From a virus: a DNA stretch of 31,567 nt. The stretch spans positions 1 through 31,567 of IMG/VR virus record IMGVR_UViG_3300046009_012758, one strand, 5' to 3'. The translations under genes were made by a program, and so were the position numbers. Shown piece by piece: positions 10,700 to 17,112 of this stretch. Numbering within the stretch: position 1 is the stretch's first letter; every line of letters begins with the position of its first letter. Under the pieces are notes generated by a model that saw only the letters and a list, made by a program, of their open reading frames with translations, had not been told where the DNA came from and ran no database searches.

Positions 10700-10816
10700 G
10701 GCTCCGTTCTTTGGATGCCTTCAATTGAGACCGCACCGGCAAGGTGCGCGGGGGAACCTTCTGACTGTTCTATGCGGGACGGGAAGGGGAACCGGGCAGA
10801 AAAGGGACAATTTACT

Positions 10817-11806
10817 ATGGGTCACGGGATCAATTCAAAGCGGGACTTTCAAGCCGGGACAACGATGGCTTGGCATCAATTGACGAGACTTCTGAAGGTG
10901 ATCGGGCGGGATGTTTTCCCGGAGATAGTTTCGGTCCCCCTACTGTACACGGTGGGGGATCAATTGAAGGAATGGGAAGGCGTCACGGTTCCGATTAGCG
11001 CGGACGATGGGCTTCCGGTTGGGGTTTCAAGCGAGGAAAGCTACACGGTATTTCAACCCAGAGCCGCTTTTGACTTTGTGGCGGAAACCTTGGCGGGGAC
11101 TCGGTTCACGGTTGAAAGCGCGGGAATGCTCTTCAACCGGAGCCGTTGGTTCCTCTCGGTTCACTTGGACGAGCTAAAGGACGTCGCTCCTGAAGGCCAG
11201 CAATTCAACCTTGTTTGGAGTGGTGGGCTGGCGCATAACCAGCGTCCAATGTGCGTTCTTACGGCGTATCGGGCAGTGTGCGCCAACACGGTTGCAATGG
11301 GCCGGGAGGAAGGCAAGGCACTGTTCGCGGCAAGATGTACAAAAGGCTTCAACGCGAAACTGGAGGGGAGCCGAGCGGAGATAGAATCGGCGGTTGGCAT
11401 GGCGCGGATCTTTGCGGCAACGCTGGCGGGACTGGACACTATCCCGGCGACGGTAGACAAGGCGCGGCAAGTTTACGCTGGAGAACTGGCGGAGGCTGGC
11501 GCGGATCTTGCCTCAACCCGGAGCCGCAACACTCTCGACGATATGGTAACGCTGTTCCGGAGCGGGGCAGGGAATGACGGTGACGATAGGGGTGACGTGT
11601 TAAACGGGTTTACCGAGTATTTTGGGCGCGGCATTGCAGGGGGAACTAAGGACAAGTTCTCCCGTTGGGCATCGTCTGAGTTTGGCGCAAGCGCGGAGCG
11701 CAAAGCCGGGTTCCTGCGGGACATTGCCGGGAGCGGATGGGACAGGCTGGAGGCAGTGGGCAAGGCAGCACTGGCGGACGCTAGAAAGGCAACGGTGACG
11801 GTTTGA
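10817..11806 (+). CDS. DUF932-family phage/plasmid protein, 329 aa
   Basis: From ATG 10817 the protein begins MGHGINSKRDFQAGTTMAWH, aligning with the usual DUF932 opening (MAHxI...PWHGLG). It continues with SYTVFQPRAAFDFV, ESAGMLFNRSRWFLSV and a core VLTAYRAVCANTVAMG that matches the RVVCxNT signature. The family is common in phages and plasmids; its activity is unknown. The frame stays open up to ATG 10715, but those 34 extra residues are poor-quality sequence overlapping a hairpin, so I prefer 10817. The gene is far more GC-rich than either arm, suggesting separate origin. It ends overlapping the micro-protein at 11803 and is followed by a terminator. Confidence 0.75.
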   Translation: MGHGINSKRDFQAGTTMAWHQLTRLLKVIGRDVFPEIVSVPLLYTVGDQLKEWEGVTVPISADDGLPVGVSSEESYTVFQPRAAFDFVAETLAGTRFTVESAGMLFNRSRWFLSVHLDELKDVAPEGQQFNLVWSGGLAHNQRPMCVLTAYRAVCANTVAMGREEGKALFAARCTKGFNAKLEGSRAEIESAVGMARIFAATLAGLDTIPATVDKARQVYAGELAEAGADLASTRSRNTLDDMVTLFRSGAGNDGDDRGDVLNGFTEYFGRGIAGGTKDKFSRWASSEFGASAERKAGFLRDIAGSGWDRLEAVGKAALADARKATVTV

Positions 11807-11871
11807 TCGGTTGGGCTTTGCTGCTCTTCCTGTTCCTGTTCCTGCGGGAACTTAGAAAGCGGAAACGATAG
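11803..11871 (+). CDS. Micro membrane protein with LRELRKRKR tail, 22 aa
   Basis: TTG 11803 overlaps the DUF932 stop as TTGA. The 22-residue frame is MIGWA, an unbroken Leu/Phe segment, then LRELRKRKR. It matches the layout of the 8172 micro-protein (MIG, hydrophobic core, LRNLRKK), also overlapping its upstream gene, although base composition differs. It is followed after 12 bases by a terminator. This recurrence across unrelated DNA backgrounds is the main argument that it is translated. Confidence 0.5.
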   Translation: MIGWALLLFLFLFLRELRKRKR

Positions 11872-11883
11872 GATAGGACAAAA

Positions 11884-11912
11884 GCCGGAGGGGAAACCCT
11901 CCGGCGTTTTTT
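11884..11912 (+). terminator. Strong intrinsic terminator after DUF932
   Basis: GCCGGAGGG (11884-11892), tetraloop GAAA, CCCTCCGGC (11897-11905), then G and six T's. Perfect nine-base stem. Confidence 0.85.
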
Positions 11913-11953
11913 ATTTATAGACAGGAAACAAGTCCGCCTGTACCTTGTCCCCT

Positions 11954-11982
11954 GTCCGGTGCGGATTCCCGCAGCACCGGAC
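11954..11982 (+). other. Perfect nine-base inverted repeat, non-terminator hairpin
   Basis: GTCCGGTGC (11954-11962) and GCACCGGAC (11974-11982) can pair, and the loop can itself pair as TGCGG-ATTC-CCGCA. No T-run follows. The preceding bases CCGCCTGTACCTTGTCCCCTGTCC resemble the 42-base tandem repeat at 12409. It lies 15 bases upstream of the next promoter and may be a regulatory site. Confidence 0.55.
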
Positions 11983-11996
11983 GCAATCAAACCAGC

Positions 11997-12025
11997 GGGA
12001 CAAGCCGGGGCAGGGCCGGTAATTC
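11997..12025 (+). promoter_or_regulatory. Promoter GGGACA-17-TAATTC, leaderless type
   Basis: GGGACA (11997-12002), 17 bases, TAATTC (12020-12025), then six bases to GTG 12032. The -35 is weak but the -10-to-start distance fits the leaderless pattern. Confidence 0.4.
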
Positions 12026-12031
12026 TATACA

Positions 12032-12346
12032 GTGAAAAACAAAATCGTCAGCGCGTCCCAATTGATGGCATTTGCCGCAATGCTTGAAGAAAAGAGGTTA
12101 ACAGCCGCCGCCGCAGCAAAGGCCAGCAAAAAGGCCAAAGAGATGGCGGAGGCTTTGGGGCTATCGGCGGAAAGTTACATCCTGAAGTCGGACGACAAAG
12201 CCACCGAAGTGGTGGCACTGTTTAATGTGCGGCCAGTGGCCGCAATTGCGGAGAGGGAAGACCGCTTTCACTCTTTCAAGGTCACAAAGTTACCCCCATA
12301 CGCGGGAGCCACTGCGGTGGCCGAGGCTTTAATTTGCGCCAGCTAG
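12032..12346 (+). CDS. Hypothetical helical protein with GTG start, 104 aa
   Basis: The GTG start is six bases after a -10-like TAATTC. The product has an Ala/Lys-rich helix (residues about 20-45, with AAAAAKASKKAKEMAEALG) and an Ala/Val-rich C-terminal half with conserved-looking VTKLPPYAGATAV. There is no signal peptide or membrane segment. Family unrecognised. A very strong terminator starts 22 bases after the stop, so it is a single-gene unit within the GC-rich island. Confidence 0.6.
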   Translation: MKNKIVSASQLMAFAAMLEEKRLTAAAAAKASKKAKEMAEALGLSAESYILKSDDKATEVVALFNVRPVAAIAEREDRFHSFKVTKLPPYAGATAVAEALICAS

Positions 12347-12368
12347 GTTGACGTTCAAGTTCCCAATG

Positions 12369-12393
12369 CCCCCGGCGCAAGCCGGGGGTTTTT
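12369..12393 (+). terminator. Strong intrinsic terminator
   Basis: CCCCCGGC (12369-12376), tetraloop GCAA, GCCGGGGG (12381-12388), then five T's. Perfect eight-base GC stem with a GNRA loop. Confidence 0.85.
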
Positions 12394-12408
12394 CTTTGCG
12401 CCTGTCCC

Positions 12409-12492
12409 CGCCTGTCCCCTGTCCCCTGTCCCCGCTTGTCCCCCTGTCCCCGCCTGTCCCCTGTCCCCTGTCCCCGCTTGTCCCCCTGTCCC
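12409..12492 (+). repeat. 42-base tandem repeat, two exact copies
   Basis: Copies at 12409-12450 and 12451-12492 are identical and themselves consist of shorter units of the type (C)CTGTCCC(C) and GCTTGTCCC. A partial unit precedes at 12400. The run is almost entirely C and T on this strand, so the opposite strand is G/A-rich and could form unusual structure. No coding role is evident. Confidence 0.85.
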
Positions 12493-12511
12493 CGGCCCAA
12501 AGTGTCGTTTT

Positions 12512-12540
12512 TTGACCACCCTTTACGTTAGCGTTAAATT
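12512..12540 (+). promoter_or_regulatory. Promoter TTGACC-17-TAAATT for a predicted small RNA
   Basis: TTGACC (12512-12517), exactly 17 bases, TAAATT (12535-12540). The only frame behind it is a four-codon GTG frame. A terminator follows at 12588, so the likely product is a short RNA. Confidence 0.6.
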
Positions 12541-12546
12541 TCGCAT

Positions 12547-12621
12547 CGTGTTTTCCCGGTAGGGTAAGGACAGCGGGCAATTTTGGACCCCTCAAAAAAC
12601 AGCGTTTTTACAGGGGTTTTT
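12547..12621 (+). ncRNA. Predicted small RNA of about 75 bases
   Basis: The interval runs from the predicted start (about seven bases after TAAATT) to the terminator at 12588-12621. It contains no meaningful frame. The 5' half is CCGGTAGGG-rich and single-stranded in appearance. The 3' half is the terminator hairpin whose loop region is shared with the hairpin at 5369. A regulatory RNA or an antisense transcript to another genome region is possible. Confidence 0.4.
12588..12621 (+). terminator. Intrinsic terminator sharing the AAAAACAGCGTTTTT core
   Basis: CCCCT (12588-12592) pairs with AGGGG (12612-12616), and AAAAAC (12595-12600) with GTTTTT (12604-12609) around AGC, followed by five T's. 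The inner 15 bases are identical to the 5369-5403 terminator. Confidence 0.75.
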
Positions 12622-12800
12622 GCAAAAAATCTCCAAGTCAAGCACAAAATAAAATGCGCCAAATCGAATCCTAGCGCGTTTTTTCGGCATATTGACCGCC
12701 TGGGATCGGCCCACCACCTGGAAAAATACGCAAGCAAAATCGTAAAAATATTTTCATGCCAAGTGCCTGGGATTTTGTGAAATTTTTTTTCACTTTTCGC

Positions 12801-12829
12801 TTGACACCCCCTTTCTGAAATGTTACAAT
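12801..12829 (+). promoter_or_regulatory. Near-consensus promoter TTGACA-17-TACAAT with no gene close by
   Basis: Perfect TTGACA (12801-12806), 17 bases, TACAAT (12824-12829). The predicted start near 12836 is followed by a GC-rich hairpin (CGCCC-GTTCG-GGGCG region) and then 300 bases of AT-rich DNA without a frame. The transcript is either a non-coding RNA or a long leader for the gene at 13184. Confidence 0.65.
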
Positions 12830-13146
12830 CCCGCCCGTTCGGGGGCGCGCGGGGGGGCCATTTTCTCAATCTCCCCTATTTCATTATATTCTTCTAATAA
12901 GTCAAAATAAAAAATTCATGGGCCTTTATTTTCTATATAGTTCTTTTAATATACATAACAAAAAAACAAAAGCTCTACCCCTATACATTAGTTATATTTA
13001 ATTTATCTTTATAGGAGGCCATAGGCCGTACCCCCCTATTTTCTTTTCTTTAATAAAAATAAACAACACAAACAAAAACAAAGATCAAAAATTCCCCGGG
13101 GCTTTTTTTTTCTATAGGGGTCTTTTAAGATACTAGAAGAATTTTC
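12830..13146 (+). other. AT-rich non-coding region with a 50-base imperfect direct repeat
   Basis: No credible gene is present. Segments 12904-12954 and 13080-13133 are related: both run AAAA-ATTC, GGGsC, CTTTwTTTT, CTATA, TCTTTTAA, then ATAC. Between them, AGGAGGCCATAGGCC (13013-13027) has a perfect Shine-Dalgarno-like AGGAGG with no start codon behind it, and a GGCC-ATA-GGCC hairpin. The region separates the GC-rich island from the outer-membrane protein gene. Confidence 0.55.
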
Positions 13147-13175
13147 TTGACAAAATGCCCCGAATGATCAACAAT
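13147..13175 (+). promoter_or_regulatory. Promoter TTGACA-17-AACAAT, leaderless type
   Basis: Perfect TTGACA (13147-13152), 17 bases, AACAAT (13170-13175), then eight bases to ATG 13184. The same -10-to-ATG distance as at 1887 and 6340. Confidence 0.6.
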
Positions 13176-13183
13176 AGTACGCT

Positions 13184-13882
13184 ATGAATAAATTACTAAA
13201 ACTAGCATTCTTAATTGCAACACTAACTACAGCGGCCTTTGCCCAAAATGCCCCAGTTCGCGCTTCTTTTGAAGCCGGGTATGCCTCAACGTACCTTGTG
13301 AACGGCTTGTCTCGAACCAAGGCAACTCCTTTTGCAGGAGTTGGTCTAGGCTCAACATACTATGGGGTTGATGTAGGCGTGTCTGGTACAATTCTCCCAG
13401 TTAGCGAGAATCTCGATGAGAGCCACTGGGCTTTCAATGTAGGGAAGGGTTTTCAACTCTTTGAGGGCGTAACATTGCGAACAGATGGCGCAGTAATTCG
13501 CCACCAAGCTGGCGACCCAAATATCCCAAACTCCACAGAAGCAAACATTAAGGTTGCTCTACAGAATAATTTCTTTACTCCCTATGCCAAGGCAGTATAT
13601 GACATTAATCTAGAACAATATGGATATGGTGTTGGACTAGAGCGCCCAACCAGCGTATTTGGTTGGTTTACTGTTACTCCTGCTTTGGAGTACCTTAAGC
13701 TAAGTGACTCTGCTAATGCTATTGCAAAGATTGGTGTGAGCCGCACCTTCTTTGAGCATCTAACAGCTTTTGCGGAGGTTACTTACATCAAGAATGACTT
13801 TGATGTTTCTGCATTTAACTTTGCTCGCAAGGAGCTAGACGGTGAAGTAGTTGGCGCTGGCGGTTTGCGCTGGACCTTCTAA
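13184..13882 (+). CDS. Phage-encoded outer-membrane beta-barrel protein, 232 aa
   Basis: A clear signal peptide (MNKLLKLAFLIATLTTAAFA, predicted cleavage after residue 20) is followed by alternating amphipathic beta-strands (ASFEAGYASTYLVNGL, STYYGVDVGVSGTI, AFNVGKGFQLF and similar). The C-terminus is GGLRWTF. A terminal Phe in such a strand is the usual signal for the BAM machinery. The start resembles TorF-like porins. Expected location is the host outer membrane. Phage genes of this kind (Lom, Cor and relatives) alter the host surface or block superinfection, which is inference here. It has its own promoter and terminator. Confidence 0.7.
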   Translation: MNKLLKLAFLIATLTTAAFAQNAPVRASFEAGYASTYLVNGLSRTKATPFAGVGLGSTYYGVDVGVSGTILPVSENLDESHWAFNVGKGFQLFEGVTLRTDGAVIRHQAGDPNIPNSTEANIKVALQNNFFTPYAKAVYDINLEQYGYGVGLERPTSVFGWFTVTPALEYLKLSDSANAIAKIGVSRTFFEHLTAFAEVTYIKNDFDVSAFNFARKELDGEVVGAGGLRWTF

Positions 13883-13906
13883 AAAATATATAAGTTCAGT
13901 AGTTCT

Positions 13907-13938
13907 AATCCTCAAGTTGAAAAACTTGGGGATTTTTT
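13907..13938 (+). terminator. Strong intrinsic terminator after the outer-membrane protein gene
   Basis: AATCCTCAAGTT (13907-13918), loop GAAA, AACTTGGGGATT (13923-13934), running into T's to 13938. Twelve pairs with one G-U. Confidence 0.85.
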
Positions 13939-13960
13939 GTTGTTATATATATAATAGGTA

Positions 13961-14689
13961 ATGTCAAAACAAGATAAGTCCCCAAAGATTCTTCAGAGAG
14001 ACAAGTTCAAAGAAGAAATAAAGATCAGAGAACTCAATTGGACAGACAAACAAAAAGAATTCATAAATATAGCCCTGAATAAGGATGTAAAAATGATGTT
14101 TATTAGCGGCCCCGCAGGGTCTTCCAAGACCCTATTGAGCATCTACTGCGCCCTTCAGCTAATCAAGGACAAGAAGGTCAGTGACATTATGTATATCCGA
14201 TCTCCAGTAGAGAGCAGCGACAGCAAAATTGGATTCCTGCCCGGAGACGCAGACGAAAAGCTAAAATATTACAACCTGCCCTTTTCAGATAAGCTAGAAG
14301 AACTCTTATCTAAGCAATACATTGAAGCTCTTAATAACCAAGGCCGCCTCCAGAGTCACCCATTGTCGTTCGTGCGGGGCATGAGCTGGAATTGTAAGGC
14401 TATTATTCTTGATGAAGCTCAAAACTGCACTCAAAAAGAAATCGTAACCCTAATGACAAGAGTTGGAGAGTTCAGTAAGTGCTTTATTCTTGCTGATCCT
14501 GACCAATCTGATTTGGCTTATGGTAAATCTGGTGGCTTTGAGAAGCTGCAAACTATCTTTGGCGACGAGGAGAGCAAAGAAAAGGGTCTCTACTCATTCC
14601 ACTTCACTGAAGACGACATTAAGAGAAGCGATCTAGTAAAATTTATAGTTAAAAAACTAAAAGGTTTTTCTCCAGCCCTGAGAGTATAA
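13961..14689 (+). CDS. phoH: PhoH-like ATPase, 242 aa
   Basis: Walker A is GPAGSSKT (residues 50-57). A conserved YIRSPVESSDSKIGFLPGD block follows it. Walker B is AIILDEAQN (about 147-155), followed by ILADPDQSD and GGFEKL. This order defines the PhoH P-loop ATPase family, common in phages and related to helicase domains. Its phage role (RNA or phosphate metabolism) is unsettled. The N-terminal 25 residues are a charged extension. Its 3' end overlaps the tail of the minus-strand gene by 33 bases. Confidence 0.9.
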   Translation: MSKQDKSPKILQRDKFKEEIKIRELNWTDKQKEFINIALNKDVKMMFISGPAGSSKTLLSIYCALQLIKDKKVSDIMYIRSPVESSDSKIGFLPGDADEKLKYYNLPFSDKLEELLSKQYIEALNNQGRLQSHPLSFVRGMSWNCKAIILDEAQNCTQKEIVTLMTRVGEFSKCFILADPDQSDLAYGKSGGFEKLQTIFGDEESKEKGLYSFHFTEDDIKRSDLVKFIVKKLKGFSPALRV

Positions 14690-14941
14690 ATATTTTGTTA
14701 GGGTAGCTGAGAATTTTCTTACTTTTTTTTCTGTTTTTTCGAAAAAGAAAGCATGCGCAAACTCTTCAATAGTAACAGCCAGTTCTCTTCTTGGAAGCAA
14801 GGAGGGATCTATGATTATCTTGGGATTTTTGGACTCAGGGTTATCACAAAGGCCCTCAGCAGCGAATTTGTAGTTAGGTTTTACCTTATCTACAGTATAT
14901 TCATAGCCTTCATCTGTTTTGAATTTGAAACCTTTGCTCAT
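14657..14941 (-). CDS. Minus-strand protein of an HExxH-peptidase-like phage family, 94 aa
   Basis: This is the only convincing minus-strand gene. ATG at 14941-14939 gives MSKGFKFKTDEGYEYTVDKV, then KIIIDPSLLPRRELAVTIEE, FAHAFFFEKTEKKVRKFSATL and LYSQGWRK. The order IIIDP, RxEL, (H)ExxHA, and a final helix ending in GWRK matches a small phage protein family from memory. In it the motif is usually HExxH; here it reads EEFAH. The first zinc ligand is therefore missing and catalysis is doubtful. The gene is divergent from the 14962 gene with 20 bases between starts, and convergent with phoH. Confidence 0.7.
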   Translation of the reverse strand: MSKGFKFKTDEGYEYTVDKVKPNYKFAAEGLCDNPESKNPKIIIDPSLLPRRELAVTIEEFAHAFFFEKTEKKVRKFSATLTKYLYSQGWRKTF

Positions 14942-14961
14942 ATTCCTTATAATAATCAACC

Positions 14962-15357
14962 ATGAGAATTTATTGTCAAAAATGCGGGACCGGAATAGAT
15001 TATGCATATGAAAAACCAAATTTCTGCACAAAGTGTGGCTTTAATTTTTCACCAGTCAAATCTGTTGTTGCAAAAACTATTCCTTCCAGACCGAATACTA
15101 TTACACATTCTGAAGAGGAAACAGAAGATATAGAATCTTTGGACAATATTAAGAATATGTCTAAGTTAGATGTTGAAGTTTCTGCTTCGCCAGATCGCAA
15201 GACTAAATTTAAAGACATAATTGGTACAAGGTCGGATCGTCCAATGGAAGACCAGCAAACTCAAGCTGGACCTATAGACAAAAAAGAGTTCTTAGAGTCC
15301 TTCAGGAAAGAAGCTGGATTCTATCCGTCCAGAAACCAAGATAATGAAGAAGAATAA
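14962..15357 (+). CDS. Zinc-ribbon protein with disordered tail, 131 aa
   Basis: Two CxxC knuckles (Cys5, Cys8 and Cys22, Cys25) form a classical zinc ribbon at the N-terminus. Residues from about 30 are polar, acidic and probably disordered. A helix near the C-terminus (DKKEFLESFRKEAGF) may be a docking element. It overlaps the sigma-like gene by 14 bases, so the two are probably co-translated. A role as a transcription co-factor or head-assembly partner would fit the position but is inference. Confidence 0.75.
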   Translation: MRIYCQKCGTGIDYAYEKPNFCTKCGFNFSPVKSVVAKTIPSRPNTITHSEEETEDIESLDNIKNMSKLDVEVSASPDRKTKFKDIIGTRSDRPMEDQQTQAGPIDKKEFLESFRKEAGFYPSRNQDNEEE

Positions 15358-16024
15358 ATTAAAATTTGAGAAAAATTTAGATTTAATTAATGCGGAAATC
15401 CTGAAAAGGAAAAATAAGTGGACCTTATCCGCCCTTAACTGGATCGATTTTGAAGATGTTGCCCAGATTGTTAGGTTCCATTTGTATAAAAAATGGGATC
15501 TCTACGATCCTGCAAAACCGATCTTACCTTGGATAAATAGAATCATATCCAATCAAATAAAAAACATAATTAGAAACAATTATGGCAATTATGCTAGGCC
15601 GTGTTTAAAATGCGCCGCATCTTTAGGAGATTCTGGATGCAGAATATATGGAGAGCAAAACTCAATATGCCCCATGTACGAAAATTGGAAAAATACAAAA
15701 AAGAATGCTTACGATATAAAAATGGCAGTGTCAATTGAAGATCATCCAGCAGAAATAAATAACAGAAGTCAAGAATCCTTAGACATACAAAAAGCAACAG
15801 CAAATTTAAACATAGTAATGCAAAAGGTTCTTAAGCCAATGGAGTGGCAAGTGTATGATCTATTATATATTCAATTGAAAAACGAAGAGCAAGTTTGTAA
15901 AATACTAAAGCTGAAATTTGATAAGAGCTCTAAAACAGGATACAACAAACAGCTTAGAAATATTCAAAAATCTATAATAAAAAAAGCAAAACTTGTCATT
16001 AGAAATGGAGAAATAGATCTATGA
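15344..16024 (+). CDS. Sigma-70-family-like RNA polymerase sigma factor with Cys insertion, 226 aa
   Basis: Residues about 34-80 (DFEDVAQIVRFHLYKKWDLY, then PAKPILPWINRIISNQIKN) match sigma region 2, which binds the polymerase clamp and the -10 element. After it comes a four-cysteine segment (Cys87, Cys90, Cys99, Cys109, pattern CxxC-x8-C-x9-C), likely a zinc-binding insertion. The C-terminal part (about 150-215) has helices that could form a reduced region 4. By position before the virion genes it is the candidate late-gene sigma, as gp55 is in T4. It overlaps genes on both sides (the stop is ATGA). Confidence 0.75.
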   Translation: MKKNKLKFEKNLDLINAEILKRKNKWTLSALNWIDFEDVAQIVRFHLYKKWDLYDPAKPILPWINRIISNQIKNIIRNNYGNYARPCLKCAASLGDSGCRIYGEQNSICPMYENWKNTKKNAYDIKMAVSIEDHPAEINNRSQESLDIQKATANLNIVMQKVLKPMEWQVYDLLYIQLKNEEQVCKILKLKFDKSSKTGYNKQLRNIQKSIIKKAKLVIRNGEIDL

Positions 16025-17112
16025 ATCAACCAACCTTAACAAAAGAGCAAGAAGATTTAATCATTCAAATCTGGAATACCAATAAGGACAACCCACCAAG
16101 TCTGCAAGAGCTTACTCAAAAAGCTTTTCCTGATGTTCCTAATGTTGATGGCAGAAGCGTTTATGGTAAAGCGGTAAAAATTTTTTTAGCCTCTAGATCT
16201 TTAAATGTAAAAACTAAAAGCCAATACACTCCCAAGAATAGAATCGATTTTACTCAAGATCAGAAGGATTATATCTCTAATAATGCTTCTTTAATGTCTG
16301 CTGTAGAAATATCTAGAGAGCTTTTTCAAAACTACTCTTTAAATAACCTCTCAATAGAAGCTAGAAGTGTTCAAGAGTATTTGGACTCCTTACCTAAGCA
16401 GGTTAACCCAGGAACTAGCACAGAAGAGGAAGAGAGTCAGGGAGATTATAAGCCACCTAAGAATTCGGAGCGGGCTTTAGTAAGAGTAAATAAGTATGTT
16501 CTCAATGGATTAGACAAAGACAAAATTACAGCCCGAAACAAAAAAGAATTAACATCTCTAATATCTTATTTACATACCTATAGATTTCTCCATCAGATAG
16601 GAACATACGGAAAGCAAGGGGACAGAGATTTATTTGAGAGCAGCTTCATCAGGTATACCTACGATAAGTCAGATCTTACCCAAGAAGAGGTAGATCAGTA
16701 TATTGTTTTGGCAACAGAGGTAGTAATCTCTTCTAATATTCAAGCAGCAATACAAACTCTGCAAGAGCAGATAGATATAGAAGTAAATTCTGGCAATAGA
16801 ATTCCAATGCCTCTAATAGAAGCAGTAACTTCAGCCCGAACAGAATACAATCAATGTGTTACTCGCCAACAAAAACTTCTTAACGACCTAAAAGTCAAAA
16901 GAAGTGAAAGACTATCTAATCAAGTAAAAGATAATGCCTCTATTCTTAACCTAGTTCAAATGTGGAAAGACGAAGACACTAGAAAAGAAATGATAAAGAT
17001 GGCAGATATGAGAAGAGAAGTCTTAAAGGGAGAAGTCGGCCGTCTCTCATCTATGGACGATGTTAAAGCTCGCATTTTTGGCCTAACAGAGGAGGAAGTT
17101 TTAGATGGTTAA
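16021..17112 (+). CDS. DNA-binding protein, candidate small terminase subunit, 363 aa
   Basis: The start overlaps the sigma stop (ATGA). Two N-terminal segments have helix-turn-helix character: residues about 5-55 (TKEQEDLIIQIWNTNKDNPP and onward) and 76-125 (FTQDQKDYISNNASLMSAVE). Similar to each other, they suggest a duplicated DNA-binding domain. A long helical region (about 230-345, with IQAAIQTLQEQIDIEV and LNLVQMWKDEDTRKEM) could drive oligomerisation. Position two genes before the large terminase makes a small-terminase role plausible, but I cannot show it from sequence. A Shine-Dalgarno-like GGAG lies about ten bases upstream. Confidence 0.65.
   Translation: MNQPTLTKEQEDLIIQIWNTNKDNPPSLQELTQKAFPDVPNVDGRSVYGKAVKIFLASRSLNVKTKSQYTPKNRIDFTQDQKDYISNNASLMSAVEISRELFQNYSLNNLSIEARSVQEYLDSLPKQVNPGTSTEEEESQGDYKPPKNSERALVRVNKYVLNGLDKDKITARNKKELTSLISYLHTYRFLHQIGTYGKQGDRDLFESSFIRYTYDKSDLTQEEVDQYIVLATEVVISSNIQAAIQTLQEQIDIEVNSGNRIPMPLIEAVTSARTEYNQCVTRQQKLLNDLKVKRSERLSNQVKDNASILNLVQMWKDEDTRKEMIKMADMRREVLKGEVGRLSSMDDVKARIFGLTEEEVLDG

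Noticed and set aside
11161-11763. Long minus-strand and alternate-frame ORFs across the DUF932 gene
   Set aside because: They are open only because of high GC content; the + frame has a clear DUF932 match and a terminator.
12409-12492. CRISPR array
   Set aside because: The tandem copies abut without unique spacers.
12282-12869. Minus-strand frames across the pyrimidine repeat and terminators
   Set aside because: They translate repeats and hairpins and contain no plausible protein.
14687-14694. T4-type late promoter TATAAATA
   Set aside because: The octamer also occurs inside early operons (4194, 5222, 8158) and does not precede the main virion genes consistently, so I do not call late promoters from it.
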